From the NCBI GenBank assembly GCA_012960755.1, contig DUAT01000073.1:52852-116851 (forward strand): a stretch of 64,000 bases of DNA, written 5' to 3'. Source of the stretch: Gammaproteobacteria bacterium. Lineage in GTDB: Bacteria > Pseudomonadota > Gammaproteobacteria > Pseudomonadales > Azotimanducaceae_A. Positions within the stretch are counted from its first letter, which is position 1, and each line of letters starts with the position of its first letter. Below the pieces are notes generated by a model that was not told where the DNA came from, searched no databases, and saw only the letters and a program-made list of their open reading frames with translations. Positions 50,596-60,497 of this stretch are shown in pieces. The position numbers and the translations under genes are program-made.

Positions 50596-51125
50596 GGATT
50601 GTTTCTCACCAGGCGACCGCGCCTGAACTGTTTCGCACCAGCCATCCTGGCCAGATTGTGCTGAGTATTGATATGACAGATGGCAATCGCCAGGGCATCC
50701 GCAGCATCAGACTGGGGTCTGGCTGGAAGATGAAGCAGGGTTTGTACCATGTGCTGTACCTGTTCTTTCGTGCCAGAGCCAATCCCAACGACAGCTTGTT
50801 TTACTTTGCGTGCCTCATACTCGAAAACAGGTAATTTGTTGGTGGCTGCAGCAACGATAGCTACCCCACGAGCATGCCCCAATTTGAGTGCAGATTCGGC
50901 GCTTCTCGCCATAAATATTTTTTCGATGGCAAATTCTTCAGGCTGGAACCTGTCGATAATCTCGTTCACCCCGGAGAAGATCTCTTCCAGCCTCGAAGGA
51001 AGGCTGGCTCGATCCTTAGTTCGGATGCAGCCGCTGGCGATATATTTTTGCTGCGAGCCTGAAGTCTCGATGATGCCGTAGCCCGTTACTCTGGAACCAG
51101 GGTCGATTCCCAAAATTATTGCCAT
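50592..51125 (-). CDS. ruvC: Holliday junction resolvase RuvC
   Basis: A 177-residue RNase H-fold endonuclease that cuts Holliday junctions. Catalytic acidic residues lie in '[14 protein letters not shown]' (Asp 7), '[14 protein letters not shown]' (Glu about 66) and '[13 protein letters not shown]' (two Asp near 140). Length matches E. coli RuvC (173). The upstream gap to yebC holds an 85-bp inverted-repeat unit; no SOS box is evident. Confidence 0.97.
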   Translation of the reverse strand: MAIILGIDPGSRVTGYGIIETSGSQQKYIASGCIRTKDRASLPSRLEEIFSGVNEIIDRFQPEEFAIEKIFMARSAESALKLGHARGVAIVAAATNKLPVFEYEARKVKQAVVGIGSGTKEQVQHMVQTLLHLPARPQSDAADALAIAICHINTQHNLARMAGAKQFRRGRLVRNNP

Positions 51126-51180
51126 GCCTGCTCGCTACTCAATGTTGTGATCAAAGCAGTGATTGAGTTTAGCATGCGGG

Positions 51181-51265
51181 GCTAGTCGTCCTTCAAGGTG
51201 AAATTGCCATGTTCAGTGAGTCGGGAAGCGTTTGACCGCAAGACGCGCCTCGAAGGACGACTAGC
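51181..51265. repeat. 85-bp inverted-repeat unit between yebC and ruvC
   Basis: GCTAGTCGTCCTTC (51181-51194) and its exact complement GAAGGACGACTAGC (51252-51265) flank 57 bp. The right arm includes the TAG stop of yebC (51263-51261). It could be an insertion unit, or fold as a long hairpin in the yebC-ruvC transcript. Confidence 0.8.
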
Positions 51266-51992
51266 TTTCTTCATGGAATTCCGCATTGGTATAGACGTTC
51301 TGGACGTCGTCCAGGTCATCCAGGTTATCCATCAGGCGCAGTACTTTTTCACTGGTGGATGCATCGAGCAGATTATAGTTTTGCGGAATCATTCCAACCT
51401 CTGCGTTATCGGGTTCAAAACCCGCATCCACCAGGGCATCTTTAACGTTAAGAAAATCCTCTGGTGCCGTCAGCACCTCCATTGAGCCATCATCTCCCGA
51501 TTCGACATCATCTGCACCTGCTTCAATCGCAACTTCCATTATCGCTTCTTCATCGGCTCCCGGTGCATATTGAAGCTGGCCTTTTTTATCAAACATATAG
51601 GCAACAGAACCACTGGTGCCCAGATTGCCGCCAGAACGATCGAAAGCATGTCGTACTTCAGCAACGGTTCGATTCTTATTATCGGTAACCGTTTCTACCA
51701 GTACGGCGACACCTCCGGGTCCATAGCCTTCATAAATCAGGCTCGACAGGTCACCACCGTCCAGACCTCCGGCGCCGCGCTGAATGGCCCGTTCCATAGT
51801 GTCCTTGGGCATCTGCGCGGCCTTGGCCTTGTCGACGATAGTTCGTAACGAGGGATTGTCCTCGACGGTACCGCCCCCGTCCCTGGCGGCGAGGGTGAGT
51901 TCACGAATAATTTTAGTGAAGACCTTGCCGCGTTTCGCGTCTTGCCCTGCCTTGCGGTGCTTGATGTTGCTCCACTTGCTATGTCCAGCCAT
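51261..51992 (-). CDS. yebC: YebC/PmpR-family protein
   Basis: A 243-residue YebC protein: '[32 protein letters not shown]' opens the helical domain I, followed by '[15 protein letters not shown]' and '[23 protein letters not shown]'. YebC proteins bind DNA or help ribosomes through proline-rich stretches. Length equals the family norm (about 246). It lies between aspS and ruvC as in Pseudomonas. Its stop codon lies in an inverted repeat. Confidence 0.96.
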   Translation of the reverse strand: MAGHSKWSNIKHRKAGQDAKRGKVFTKIIRELTLAARDGGGTVEDNPSLRTIVDKAKAAQMPKDTMERAIQRGAGGLDGGDLSSLIYEGYGPGGVAVLVETVTDNKNRTVAEVRHAFDRSGGNLGTSGSVAYMFDKKGQLQYAPGADEEAIMEVAIEAGADDVESGDDGSMEVLTAPEDFLNVKDALVDAGFEPDNAEVGMIPQNYNLLDASTSEKVLRLMDNLDDLDDVQNVYTNAEFHEES

Positions 51993-52008
51993 TACTCAAC
52001 GCTCCAGA

Positions 52009-53775
52009 TTACTTAGCCGGTTTATTGACTGAGATATTCAGTTCCCGCAGTTGCAGCTCATCTATTTCGCTCGGAGCGCTGGTTAACAAACAGGCGGCTG
52101 TTTGCGTCTTCGGGAACGCCATTACGTCACGAATAGAACTGGATCCTGATAGAATCATGATCAGCCGATCGAGGCCAAATGCCAAACCGCCGTGGGGAGG
52201 AGCGCCAAATTTTAACGCATCAAGCAGGAAACCAAACTTAATCTGCGCTTCATTCTCGCCGATGTTCAGGACTTTAAATATTTTCTCCTGCATTACCGAC
52301 TGGTTTACACGGATAGACCCGCCGCCGAGCTCGTTGCCATTGATGACCATGTCATAAGCCCGGGACAAGGTCTCACCCGGATTCTCCAGCATCTCATCAA
52401 GATCACCCAATGGCTGCGTAAACGGATGATGCATTGCTCCCCAGTTACCTTTGCCATCGCCTTCGAACATGGGGAATTCTGTTACCCACAAGGCCGACCA
52501 TTGTTTTTCATACAGATCCAGGTCTTCGGCAAGTTTCGTACGCAATGCCCCAATCGAGTCATTGACAACGTTCGATTTGTCGGCGCCAAAGAAAATAATG
52601 TCTTTGTTCTGCGCCCCGATGCGCTCTATGACATCAATGACTACATCGTCAGGCAGGAATTTCAAGATTGGCGACTGTAAGCCCTCAATACCTGAATCGA
52701 CGTCATTTACCTTGATATACGCCAATCCTTTCGCACCATAGACACCGACAAAGCGGGTGTATTCGTCGATCATCTTGCGGCTTAACCGATCTCCATCCGG
52801 CAGGCGTAGAGCCACAACCCTGGATCCGTGATCATTCGCTGGTCCACTGAAGACTTTAAACTCAACTTCTTTCATCAAATCGGCAACATCCACGAAGGGT
52901 ATGCCAAACCGTAAGTCTGGCCGATCACTGCCATAGAGTTTCATTGCCTCCGTGTAGGTAATATGAGGGAACTCACCAAGATCCACATCAATAAGCTCGA
53001 CAAAAAGCCTTTTGATCATGTCTTCTGCGAGGGCCATAATGGCATCTTCATCCAAGAACGTGGTTTCAATATCTATCTGGGTAAATTCTGGCTGTCGATC
53101 CGCCCGGAGATCTTCATCACGGAAGCAGCGGGCAATCTGGTAGTAACGATCAAAGCCAGACATCATAAGCAGCTGTTTGAATAACTGCGGGGACTGGGGC
53201 AGTGCAAAAAATTCACCTGGGTGAGTTCGACTGGGAACAATATAATCCCGGGCACCCTCCGGTGTTGCCTTGGTCAGCATAGGAGTCTCGATATCAACAA
53301 ACTCATGACCATCAAGGTACTCTCGAATAAGGTGAGTCGTCTTTGAGCGCAGGCGAATCTTCTCCTGCATTTCGGGCCGGCGCAGGTCAATGTAGCGATA
53401 CTTCAATCGAACGTCTTCTCCGGCTTCAGAGTATTCATCCAACTGAAACGGGGGTGTTTCTGATCGATTCAGCAGGGTGATTTTCTCGCCAAGCACCTCA
53501 ATTTGACCTGTGGCCATTTTCAGATTGACGACGTTTGCGCCCCGGGCACGAACCTTACCGACAATATTCAGGACGAACTCGTTACGTACCTGGTCGGCTA
53601 ACGCGAAGGCTTCCACGGTATCCGGGTCAAAAACCACCTGCACGATTCCCTTATGGTCTCGTAGATCCAGAAAAATGACGCCGCCGTGATCACGGCGACG
53701 ATGAACCCAACCGCACAGGGAAACCTGCTCACCAATATGAGATTCCCTGAGTTGGCCACAATAGTGGCTCCGCAT
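52009..53775 (-). CDS. aspS: Aspartyl-tRNA synthetase
   Basis: A 588-residue class II synthetase of the bacterial type. The N-terminal anticodon OB-fold ('[26 protein letters not shown]'), motif 2 region with '[33 protein letters not shown]', the bacterial GAD insertion (about 280-420) and motif 3 '[15 protein letters not shown]' are all visible. Length matches E. coli AspS (590). AAGGGG precedes the ATG. It precedes yebC by 16 bases. Confidence 0.97.
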   Translation of the reverse strand: MRSHYCGQLRESHIGEQVSLCGWVHRRRDHGGVIFLDLRDHKGIVQVVFDPDTVEAFALADQVRNEFVLNIVGKVRARGANVVNLKMATGQIEVLGEKITLLNRSETPPFQLDEYSEAGEDVRLKYRYIDLRRPEMQEKIRLRSKTTHLIREYLDGHEFVDIETPMLTKATPEGARDYIVPSRTHPGEFFALPQSPQLFKQLLMMSGFDRYYQIARCFRDEDLRADRQPEFTQIDIETTFLDEDAIMALAEDMIKRLFVELIDVDLGEFPHITYTEAMKLYGSDRPDLRFGIPFVDVADLMKEVEFKVFSGPANDHGSRVVALRLPDGDRLSRKMIDEYTRFVGVYGAKGLAYIKVNDVDSGIEGLQSPILKFLPDDVVIDVIERIGAQNKDIIFFGADKSNVVNDSIGALRTKLAEDLDLYEKQWSALWVTEFPMFEGDGKGNWGAMHHPFTQPLGDLDEMLENPGETLSRAYDMVINGNELGGGSIRVNQSVMQEKIFKVLNIGENEAQIKFGFLLDALKFGAPPHGGLAFGLDRLIMILSGSSSIRDVMAFPKTQTAACLLTSAPSEIDELQLRELNISVNKPAK

Positions 53776-53845
53776 CGCTAATACCCCTTTTTTTACAATC
53801 TGTTAATCATTTGATAACACTCACATATCCATGCCCGGACAATAA

Positions 53846-54211
53846 CTAGCTTGATCCTTTCGAAGTGCTGCTGGCCTTGCTACTCGATTTGCCTTCAGAC
53901 TTGGCTGAGGATTTCTTTTCGCTCTTACCTGAGGACGAATCCACGCTGCTATTGCTGCTCGAAGAATCGCCACCTGCGGTGCTTTTCGATTCTGTTCCCT
54001 CAGATCCACCATGTACATTCTTCTTCTTGCCAGTCTTAAAATCTGTCTCGTACCAGCCACTACCTTTCAGCCTGAAGGCTGCTGCAGACACGAGTTTCTT
54101 CAATGTTTCCGCACGACAGGAAGGACATTCCTTCAATGGTTCATCTGAAAGTTTTTGCAATTTCTCCAGTCGGTGATCACATGATTCACATTGGTATTCA
54201 TAGATTGGCAT
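53846..54211 (-). CDS. FmdB-family zinc ribbon protein with Ser-rich tail
   Basis: A 121-residue protein. Residues 1-45 form the FmdB zinc ribbon 'MPIYEYQCESCDHRLEKLQ' with a second pair in 'KECPSCRAETL'; the family's 'GSGWYETDF' follows. The last 50 residues are almost wholly Ser, Lys, Gly and Glu and look disordered. Its function is uncertain; the gene commonly precedes aspS. ATG 54211 is taken because GAGG lies at a proper distance; an ATG three codons upstream is too close to it. Confidence 0.85.
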   Translation of the reverse strand: MPIYEYQCESCDHRLEKLQKLSDEPLKECPSCRAETLKKLVSAAAFRLKGSGWYETDFKTGKKKNVHGGSEGTESKSTAGGDSSSSNSSVDSSSGKSEKKSSAKSEGKSSSKASSTSKGSS

Positions 54212-54220
54212 GGCAACCAT

Positions 54221-54639
54221 TTCCTCAAATTCTTTAAGACATTACAGTGTCGCGAAAATTAGTGCTGCGAAATTTCACGGCCGCGCATTATACCTCAATC
54301 CTAGGAAATGGCGAGAAATCCACAAAAATTGTCTACTCTTCACCGCAGCAGGCCGCGACGCGGATCAATGTCAACGAACCCGGCATTGCCTTCTGCTTTA
54401 GTCAGGGTGTTGAAATTATCATTTCGTCATATTTTTAATATTTCCCGGTTATTCTCTTGCGAGCCATTGGCCAATAAAGTATAAATGGCACCTCCGAAGA
54501 CATGGGCTAGAAACACTTAATTTTAGGCGTTATTTCACTCTACTCTTTATAAATTTAATCATGAAACATAGTCGTACCAGTCGAATACAGATCTCGGCCA
54601 ACTCTCGATTAATTCTCTACCAAAGAAGGAATATCCAAA
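54221..54639. other. Divergent intergenic region before the HU-like gene
   Basis: About 420 bases between the FmdB gene (minus) and the HU-like gene (plus). A possible promoter for the latter, TTGAAA (54410-54415) and TTTAAT (54434-54439) with 18 bases between, lies 200 bases upstream of it. No RNA gene or longer frame with a family match is visible. Confidence 0.35.
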
Positions 54640-55023
54640 ATGGCTGCAAAAAAAGCCTCCAAAAAGAAACCAGCCCAAAATAAAGCTGCACCAGTAAAGA
54701 AACTACCGGCAATCAAGGACAAGTATACAAAGAGTGCAATTTTGAGTGAGGTTGCAACTAAAACTGATCTTAGCAAAAAACAGGTGACTGCCGTTCTTGA
54801 CGAATTAACAAACCTTATTGAACGTCATGTTAAAAAAGGCGCTGTTGGCGAATTCACACTTCCAGGACTTTTGAAAATCAAAACTGTTAAAAAGCCTGCC
54901 CGCAAAGCGCGAAAAAATGTACCTAACCCGTTTCGTCCGGGAGAGACAATGGACATTGCTGCAAAACCGGCGAGCATTAAAATCAAGGTACTGCCCTTAA
55001 AAGGTCTTAAAGAATTCGTCTGA
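54640..55023 (+). CDS. HU-like DNA-binding protein with Lys-rich N-terminal tail
   Basis: A 127-residue protein: a Lys/Ala-rich N-terminal tail (1-30, 'AAKKASKKKPAQNKAAPVKK') precedes an HU/IHF-type domain (31-127) with 'ILSEVATKTDLSKKQVTAVLDELTNLI' helices and 'VGEFTLPGLLKIKTVKKPARKARKNVPNPFRPGE', the beta-arm and body. Typical HU has 90 residues, so the tail resembles the extended HU proteins and histone-like AlgP-type tails. AAGGA precedes the ATG, and a clear terminator follows. Monocistronic, probably highly expressed. Confidence 0.9.
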   Translation: MAAKKASKKKPAQNKAAPVKKLPAIKDKYTKSAILSEVATKTDLSKKQVTAVLDELTNLIERHVKKGAVGEFTLPGLLKIKTVKKPARKARKNVPNPFRPGETMDIAAKPASIKIKVLPLKGLKEFV

Positions 55024-55052
55024 TTTTCATCTCTTTAGATAGATAAGCAAAG

Positions 55053-55077
55053 AAGGCCGCAAAAGCGGCCTTTTTTT
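55053..55077 (+). terminator. Rho-independent terminator of the HU-like gene
   Basis: AAGGCCGC, loop AAAA, GCGGCCTT followed by a run of T to 55077: an eight-base GC-rich stem, ideal position 30 bases after the stop. Confidence 0.93.
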
Positions 55078-55107
55078 ATTCCTTTACTTCGCTGGCAGCA
55101 GGCGGAT

Positions 55108-55509
55108 TCATGAAGACGGATCCGAGAGATGCGACAGAGAGGAAGCGTTAGCTTCCCAGTTTTGCCCATCAAATTCTTCATAGGTCACTTTATCGAAGCT
55201 GTCTTTGTCAACGCAGCGAAAATTAACACTGACACCATCGGGATTCGAGCGCGGTACGTACCAGGACTTAATACCGCAGACTTTACAGAAGTAGTGCTTC
55301 GCAACACCGGAATTAAATGTGTACAGGGAAAGGTTGTGTTGATCAGACAGCAATCGAAAATAATCACGGGGAACAATCAGATGCTGGTATCCAACCAGTT
55401 CACAAATGGAACAATTGCATAGATTGACCAAAACCTCGGGTGCCGTTTCAAATTCAAAAATAACCGCACCGCAATGACACGACCCAGAATGCAATACAGT
55501 ATTATTCAT
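55108..55509 (-). CDS. GFA-family zinc protein
   Basis: A 133-residue GFA/CENP-V domain protein: 'HSGSCHCGAVIFEFETAPE', 'NLCNCSICELVGYQHLIVP' and 'HYFCKVCGIKSWYVPRSNP' give the three cysteine pairs. Its enzymatic role is unproven. ATG 55509 is used: AAGG lies upstream and the family alignment starts there, although the frame opens at 55548. It is the second GFA gene in the window; the other (39915) differs in sequence and length. It is divergent from proS. Confidence 0.83.
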   Translation of the reverse strand: MNNTVLHSGSCHCGAVIFEFETAPEVLVNLCNCSICELVGYQHLIVPRDYFRLLSDQHNLSLYTFNSGVAKHYFCKVCGIKSWYVPRSNPDGVSVNFRCVDKDSFDKVTYEEFDGQNWEANASSLSHLSDPSS

Positions 55510-55572
55510 GGCAGCTAACCTTACCCTAACGCGGTACAATTCACGCAATAGTAACCTGAAACACCAAAAACT

Positions 55573-57306
55573 ATGAGAGCATCGCGTTATACAATTTCAA
55601 CGCTGAAAGAAACCCCCGCGGATGCAGAGGTTGCCAGCCATCAATTACTGATTAGAGGTGGCTTTATTCGTAAGCTGGCATCCGGGATCTATACCTGGTT
55701 ACCTATGGGTCTGCGAGTTTTGCAAAAAGTTGAACATATTATCCGCCAGGAAATGAATGCGTCCGGGGCTCAGGAAGTCATGATGCCGATCGTGCAGCCT
55801 GCAGAGCTCTGGCATGAAACCAAACGGTGGAACCAGTATGACGATGGATTATTGCTTAAGTTTTCTGATCGTCACCAAAGGGACTTTTGCTTCGGCCCAA
55901 CTCATGAAGAAGTGATTACCGACCTCGCCAGATCAGAGCTCAAGAGTCATAAACAGTTACCCGTGAATTACTACCAGATTCAAACCAAGTTTCGTGATGA
56001 AACCCGCCCCAGATTTGGCTTGCTGCGTACCAGGGAATTCATTATGAAAGATGCCTATTCTTTTCATATCGACATGAAGAGCCTGGAAGAAACCTATCAG
56101 GAAATGTATGACGCTTATTCTCGTATACTGAACCGCCTGTCTCTCGATTTTCGTCCAGTGCAAGCCGATAGCGGCAGCATCGGCGGCAGCGTCACCATGG
56201 AATTTCATGTACTGGCAGAGTCCGGTGAAGATAAGATAGCCTTTAGCACCGAAAGCGACTATGCGGCCAATCTCGAAAAGGCGGAAGCGCTGGCACCAGA
56301 AAAATCAACGGCAGAGCCCCGGCAACTGACTGAAGTAGAGACGCCCAACGTCAGAACCATTGCAGAGGTTTCAACATTTCTGAAGGTCGCGCCTGTTACA
56401 ACGACAAAAACACTCATCGTAAAGGGTGCGACAGTACCGCTGGTCGCACTGGTACTAAGAGGCGACCACCACCTAAATGAGGTTAAAGCAGAGAAAATGA
56501 CCCAGGTTGCAACGCCACTTACAATGGCGTCGGATGCGGAAATCAGAACCACATTGGGTTGCTCACCTGGTTCCATCGGGCCCATCGGACTAGGGATACC
56601 CATCCTGGCAGACCGAAGCGCCTATGCCCTGGCCAATTTTGTTTGTGGTGCAAACAAAGACGGCTATCATATTGTCAACAGCAACTGGGATCGGGACTGC
56701 AAAGCAGATTTGATCGACGATCTTCGTAATGTCGAGGAAGGAGATCCATCTCCGGATGGCAAAGGAACGATTTCATTCAAACGCGGCATAGAAGTGGGGC
56801 ATATTTTTCAACTTGGTGACAAATATTCCAAATCCATGAACGCAACCGTCCTCGATGAAAATGGCAACGCCGTAGTGATGATGATGGGCTGCTATGGAAT
56901 GGGTGTCTCGCGCATGGTCGCTGCAATCATCGAACAAAACAACGATGACAAGGGAATTATCTGGCCAACCATCGTTGCACCCTTTCATGTCATTGTGATT
57001 CCGATCAATGCCCATAAGTCGGAAGAAGTTGCCCGCGTTTCAGAGGCACTCTACCAGGAACTCACTGAGATCGGCGTCGAAGTGCTACTCGACGACCGCG
57101 ACGGTCACCGGCCCGGTGCCAAATTCGCGGATGCGGAACTCATGGGCATCCCCCATCGACTCGTAGTCGGTGAACGGGGGCTCAAGTCCGGCACAGTTGA
57201 GTACGTGGAGCGACGCAGTGGGGAACTGGTAAATCTCCCGGTCGATGGGCTGGCACAACATATGAAAACTGTTATTGACCAGGAACTGAACTCCTCGCGT
57301 CAATAA
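55573..57306 (+). CDS. proS: Prolyl-tRNA synthetase
   Basis: A 577-residue bacterial-type ProRS with class II motifs '[16 protein letters not shown]' and '[26 protein letters not shown]', the editing (INS) domain at about 235-385 ('[28 protein letters not shown]'), and '[17 protein letters not shown]' with the C-terminal anticodon domain ('[25 protein letters not shown]'). Length matches E. coli ProS (572). Its last 35 bases overlap the end of the convergent TlpA-like gene. Confidence 0.97.
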   Translation: MRASRYTISTLKETPADAEVASHQLLIRGGFIRKLASGIYTWLPMGLRVLQKVEHIIRQEMNASGAQEVMMPIVQPAELWHETKRWNQYDDGLLLKFSDRHQRDFCFGPTHEEVITDLARSELKSHKQLPVNYYQIQTKFRDETRPRFGLLRTREFIMKDAYSFHIDMKSLEETYQEMYDAYSRILNRLSLDFRPVQADSGSIGGSVTMEFHVLAESGEDKIAFSTESDYAANLEKAEALAPEKSTAEPRQLTEVETPNVRTIAEVSTFLKVAPVTTTKTLIVKGATVPLVALVLRGDHHLNEVKAEKMTQVATPLTMASDAEIRTTLGCSPGSIGPIGLGIPILADRSAYALANFVCGANKDGYHIVNSNWDRDCKADLIDDLRNVEEGDPSPDGKGTISFKRGIEVGHIFQLGDKYSKSMNATVLDENGNAVVMMMGCYGMGVSRMVAAIIEQNNDDKGIIWPTIVAPFHVIVIPINAHKSEEVARVSEALYQELTEIGVEVLLDDRDGHRPGAKFADAELMGIPHRLVVGERGLKSGTVEYVERRSGELVNLPVDGLAQHMKTVIDQELNSSRQ

Positions 57307-57733
57307 TTTCCATAATGCTTTGTTTAGTCTGCGGCCCCACCAGGGTTTTCACAAGTTGGCCACCCGGTTCGAAGATAAATGTCGTGGGTAACACCTGTGG
57401 AATTTCAAACTTCAATACCTCGGACGGGTCGGCCGACAGGACTGGAAATTCTATTTTCATTTTCTTGATCTGGGCTGCCATTTCCTCGGCAGTTGGGTTA
57501 TCGAAATTAACACCGAGCAGGGTAATCAGTTCCTCATGCTGCTTCGATAACTCGTTTAACTCCGGAATCTCGGCGATACAAGGCCCACACCAGGTCGCCC
57601 AGTAGTTCACGATTAACCACTTCTGGTTAAGTTCATTTAGGAAGATTCCATTACCGTTTGAGTCAAGCAGATCCGGTTTGGAGCAGGATATGAGCAGCAG
57701 GCTCAGACTTAGTATTGCTATTTTCACTTTCAT
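57272..57733 (-). CDS. TlpA-like thioredoxin-fold lipoprotein
   Basis: A 153-residue exported thioredoxin-fold protein. The signal peptide ends in a lipobox ('[12 protein letters not shown]', Cys about residue 17); the redox site is WCGPC in '[20 protein letters not shown]', with the cis-Pro in '[15 protein letters not shown]'. TlpA/ResA-like proteins reduce disulfides in the envelope, for example for cytochrome c maturation. Its 3' end overlaps proS on the other strand by 35 bases, and its start overlaps the yihY stop as ATGA. Confidence 0.9.
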   Translation of the reverse strand: MKVKIAILSLSLLLISCSKPDLLDSNGNGIFLNELNQKWLIVNYWATWCGPCIAEIPELNELSKQHEELITLLGVNFDNPTAEEMAAQIKKMKIEFPVLSADPSEVLKFEIPQVLPTTFIFEPGGQLVKTLVGPQTKQSIMEIIDARSSVPGQ

Positions 57734-58938
57734 ACTTCTTTGAACAGACCCTCCAGGTCATCCCTTAACGCTGACTTACTACCTTCATATAGATCGGAGA
57801 ACCGCCGGGATAGTTTCTTTTCCCAGCTTTTGTCGCCCTTCACCTGTTGCGGCAATGGTAAATCAAGTTGTTCATACAAGTCCCAGATTGAAACCTCGTT
57901 CAAGTCTCTTGATAGCACCAATCCCCCTTTTTCCACAATACGAATGAGCTTTAGATCCATCAACTTGGATCTCATTTCCGTCCACTCCTCAAGATTGATG
58001 CGGTGACCGAATTTTCTTATATCCGACTCGGTAACTGTCTCGCCTTTCTGGTGCGCGAGATAAAACATTTCCAAAACCAGGATTACCTGAAAAAAAGCCG
58101 CTTCGACGTTTTGATTTCCACCAAATCGATACACACCCAGGCTTTTCACCAACTCTGCACCGACCAGCACTATAGTCCAGGACACCCAGATCCACACCAG
58201 AAACAACGGAAATGCCGCAAACGTGCCATAAATGGCCTCGTAACTTGATTTGGACATAATGCTGGTAAAGGTAACTTTTGCCAGTTCAAATATCAGTGCA
58301 ACAGTAAAGCCGCCAATCGCCGCATGTTTTACAGAAACGGAACAGTTAGGCACGACGGCGTAAATCAGGGTGAACAAACCACCACTGAGTAAGAGGGGTA
58401 TCAGGCGCAGTGCTTTGGTCGACTTCTGGACGTCACTGATAAAAGGTAACGATTCAATGTAGCCGGTGATGGCGATACTTAGACCCAGAAAGGGTACCGC
58501 CAGGGTCAACACCGCCCAGTACATCAGAAAGCGCTGGAATCCATGGCGAGGTTCTTTCACACGCCAGATGGCATTGAATGTGCCTTCAACAGTGAACAAC
58601 ATCAGGAACGCGATAAGTGCTACAAAAAACATGCTGACGAATCCAAGGTTACGCGCTTGCCCTGTGAACGAGACGATGTACTCCTGTACCACCGATACAT
58701 TTTCCGGAATGATATTACTAAAGACAAAGGCCTGAACTTTCTCAGTCAGGTCACCAAAAGCCTTAAACGCATTGGCAATCGTAAACATCACTGTCAACAG
58801 GGGCACAACTGCAAACAGTGTCTGGTAGGTAAGTGCCTGCGCTGTCGTCTGGCAGTTATCCCTGAAGTAACCATCGAAGAGATAGCGGGCAAATTGCCAG
58901 CTCCGGATCACCACAACTCTAATATCCATATTAGCCAT
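57730..58938 (-). CDS. YihY/virulence factor BrkB family membrane protein
   Basis: A 402-residue protein. Six membrane helices lie in residues 35-275 ('ALTYQTLFAVVPLLTVMFTI', 'FVSMFFVALIAFLMLFTVEG', 'LFLVWIWVSWTIVLVGAELV' and others), the YihY/BrkB domain, followed by a soluble C-terminal extension (about 290-402) with winged-helix-like 'ESDIRKFGHRINLEEWTEMRSKLMDLKLI'. E. coli YihY has 290 residues, so the extension is notable and resembles a regulatory domain. Once thought to be RNase BN, the family's role is unsettled. It is co-transcribed with the TlpA-like gene. Confidence 0.87.
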   Translation of the reverse strand: MANMDIRVVVIRSWQFARYLFDGYFRDNCQTTAQALTYQTLFAVVPLLTVMFTIANAFKAFGDLTEKVQAFVFSNIIPENVSVVQEYIVSFTGQARNLGFVSMFFVALIAFLMLFTVEGTFNAIWRVKEPRHGFQRFLMYWAVLTLAVPFLGLSIAITGYIESLPFISDVQKSTKALRLIPLLLSGGLFTLIYAVVPNCSVSVKHAAIGGFTVALIFELAKVTFTSIMSKSSYEAIYGTFAAFPLFLVWIWVSWTIVLVGAELVKSLGVYRFGGNQNVEAAFFQVILVLEMFYLAHQKGETVTESDIRKFGHRINLEEWTEMRSKLMDLKLIRIVEKGGLVLSRDLNEVSIWDLYEQLDLPLPQQVKGDKSWEKKLSRRFSDLYEGSKSALRDDLEGLFKEV

Positions 58939-59072
58939 AAAATTTGTCTTGTTGAAAAAGAGAACTACAATCGTTGTCAGTTACTTCTCACAATTGATCA
59001 TAATCCCCGATGCTTGAAGTCAGGTCAAACTAAGATGTTTTTGGGGTAGAGGGTTTTTAAGGGCTGACGCGT

Positions 59073-59184
59073 GAACTTATTCTTGTTTTGCGCTACGCGC
59101 AAAAGCCGAACTTATTCTTGTTTTGCGCTACGCGCAAAAGCCGAACTTATTCTTGTTTTGCGCTACGCGCAAAAGCCGAACTTA
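59073..59184. repeat. 35-bp tandem repeat of terminator-like hairpins, 3.2 copies
   Basis: Three identical 35-bp units (59073-59107, 59108-59142, 59143-59177) and a partial fourth. Each holds TTTTGCGC-TAC-GCGCAAAA, an eight-base palindromic stem with flanking T and A runs, i.e. a terminator-like hairpin readable on both strands. The array lies after the stop of the monooxygenase-fold gene, whose TAA lies in the partial fourth copy, and before the yihY gene. Confidence 0.95.
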
Positions 59185-59553
59185 GTGTACAATTTTTTCG
59201 TGGAATTCGGACTGGGGACTGATTTCCGGTTCGAACTCGGAAGCATCTCCGTCAATAAGTTCGTCAGTACTGCGCACTTCATATCGGCGTGTTGACACCT
59301 CACCATCCAGCACATCCGGCAACGCTTTCAGAAATTCTTCCATATGATCGGTCTGAAAATGATCCTGGAGGGCATCCACTGACTCCCATTCCTGAAATAA
59401 CAACAAGGTGTTTGGACTGGTCAGCCCAACGTAGAATTCGTAACTCACACAGCCAAGTTCCGCACGGCTGGCCAATGACATTTTACGCATCAACTCAAGT
59501 GCGTCGTCCCTGTGATTGGGATTAACTGGAAAGGTACCGTGTACTATTATCAT
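59182..59553 (-). CDS. Antibiotic-biosynthesis-monooxygenase-fold protein
   Basis: A 123-residue ABM-domain protein: 'MIIVHGTFPVNPNHRDDALELMRKM', 'AELGCVSYEFYVGLTSPNTLLLFQEWESVDALQDHF' and 'HMEEFLKALPDVLDG' follow the ferredoxin-like fold. Family members act on quinones or heme or are small dimeric monooxygenases without cofactor. ATG 59553 is the start that fits the fold; the longer open frame to 59670 adds a leader unlike any domain. The last 30 residues, rich in acidic residues, are an unusual tail. Confidence 0.82.
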   Translation of the reverse strand: MIIVHGTFPVNPNHRDDALELMRKMSLASRAELGCVSYEFYVGLTSPNTLLLFQEWESVDALQDHFQTDHMEEFLKALPDVLDGEVSTRRYEVRSTDELIDGDASEFEPEISPQSEFHEKIVH

Positions 59554-59742
59554 ATGCTGAGCTGTTGAGAAATTCTGTCCACAAGTATACAGGGAATAAC
59601 GCTGGCCGACACGTGGTAATCGGACTAGTAGTACCTGCATCTTGTACGGAAAGACGTAATGCTGGTACAAAAAAGGCGTCGTTAATCATAAATTTCAATT
59701 ACTTACGACCACTTACTCCAACGTTTACAATGAACTAGAGTA

Positions 59743-60492
59743 CTAATTTTCTCGATGAACGGAGAAAGCTGACCAGCTCTGAGCGGTAGGCATCACCTCC
59801 AGCTGGTTGACGTTAATGTGGCTGGGAAGTGATGTTGTCCAGTAAATGATTTCGGCGATATCCTCGGCCGATAGGGGTTTCATTCCGTTGTACACCTGCT
59901 TCGCCTTTTCCTCGTCGCCACTAAACCTGACCACGGAAAACTCTGTCTCACACATGCCGGGTTCAATGTTGCTGACCCTGATGTTTTTGCCCGACAGATC
60001 GACCCGAAGATTGCGGGAAAATTGTTGCACGAACGCTTTTGTTCCCCCATAGACATTGCCACCGGGATACGGCCAGCTGGCCGCAACCGAACCAAGATTG
60101 ACAACATGTCCACCACCCCGCTCGACCATGCCTGGCAATACCGCCCGGCAAAGATACATCAAACCCTTGACGTTGGTATCAACCATTGTTTCCCACTCAT
60201 CCATATCCGCCTCTTGCGCACCTCCAAGCCCCAGAGCAAGACCGGCGTTGTTGATCAGAATGTTAATGTCGGCAAATTCCAAAGGGATTTTCTCTACGGC
60301 ATCAAACACCGCTGCACGATCACGAACATCCAGGGTGATGCCCATTGCATTGTCACCGAATTTGTCAACCAGGGCCTGGATACGTTCTTCACGACGTGCG
60401 GCAAGGATGACCTTGTGTCCATTGTCGATAAACTTAAGTGCACAGGCCTTTCCAAACCCTGAAGACGCCCCCGTTATTAACACAGTTGCCAT
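59743..60492 (-). CDS. SDR oxidoreductase, YdfG-like
   Basis: A 249-residue classical short-chain dehydrogenase. Cofactor loop 'VLITGASSGFGKACALKFI' (TGxxxGxG), 'ILINNAGLALGLGGAQEAD' (NNAG), catalytic Ser in 'VVNLGSVAASWPYPGGN', YxxxK in 'NVYGGTKAFV'. 'ADMDEWETMVDTNVKGLMYL' and the end are close to E. coli YdfG, a 3-hydroxy acid (serine, allothreonine, malonic semialdehyde) dehydrogenase. The gene begins six bases after the prpE stop, so it is co-transcribed with prpE. Confidence 0.9.
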   Translation of the reverse strand: MATVLITGASSGFGKACALKFIDNGHKVILAARREERIQALVDKFGDNAMGITLDVRDRAAVFDAVEKIPLEFADINILINNAGLALGLGGAQEADMDEWETMVDTNVKGLMYLCRAVLPGMVERGGGHVVNLGSVAASWPYPGGNVYGGTKAFVQQFSRNLRVDLSGKNIRVSNIEPGMCETEFSVVRFSGDEEKAKQVYNGMKPLSAEDIAEIIYWTTSLPSHINVNQLEVMPTAQSWSAFSVHREN

Positions 60493-60497
60493 AGAGA

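Noticed and set aside
59071..59295. Plus-strand 74-codon frame with internal amino-acid repeats
   Set aside because: The repeats are the translation of the 35-bp hairpin array, and the rest is antisense to the monooxygenase-fold gene.
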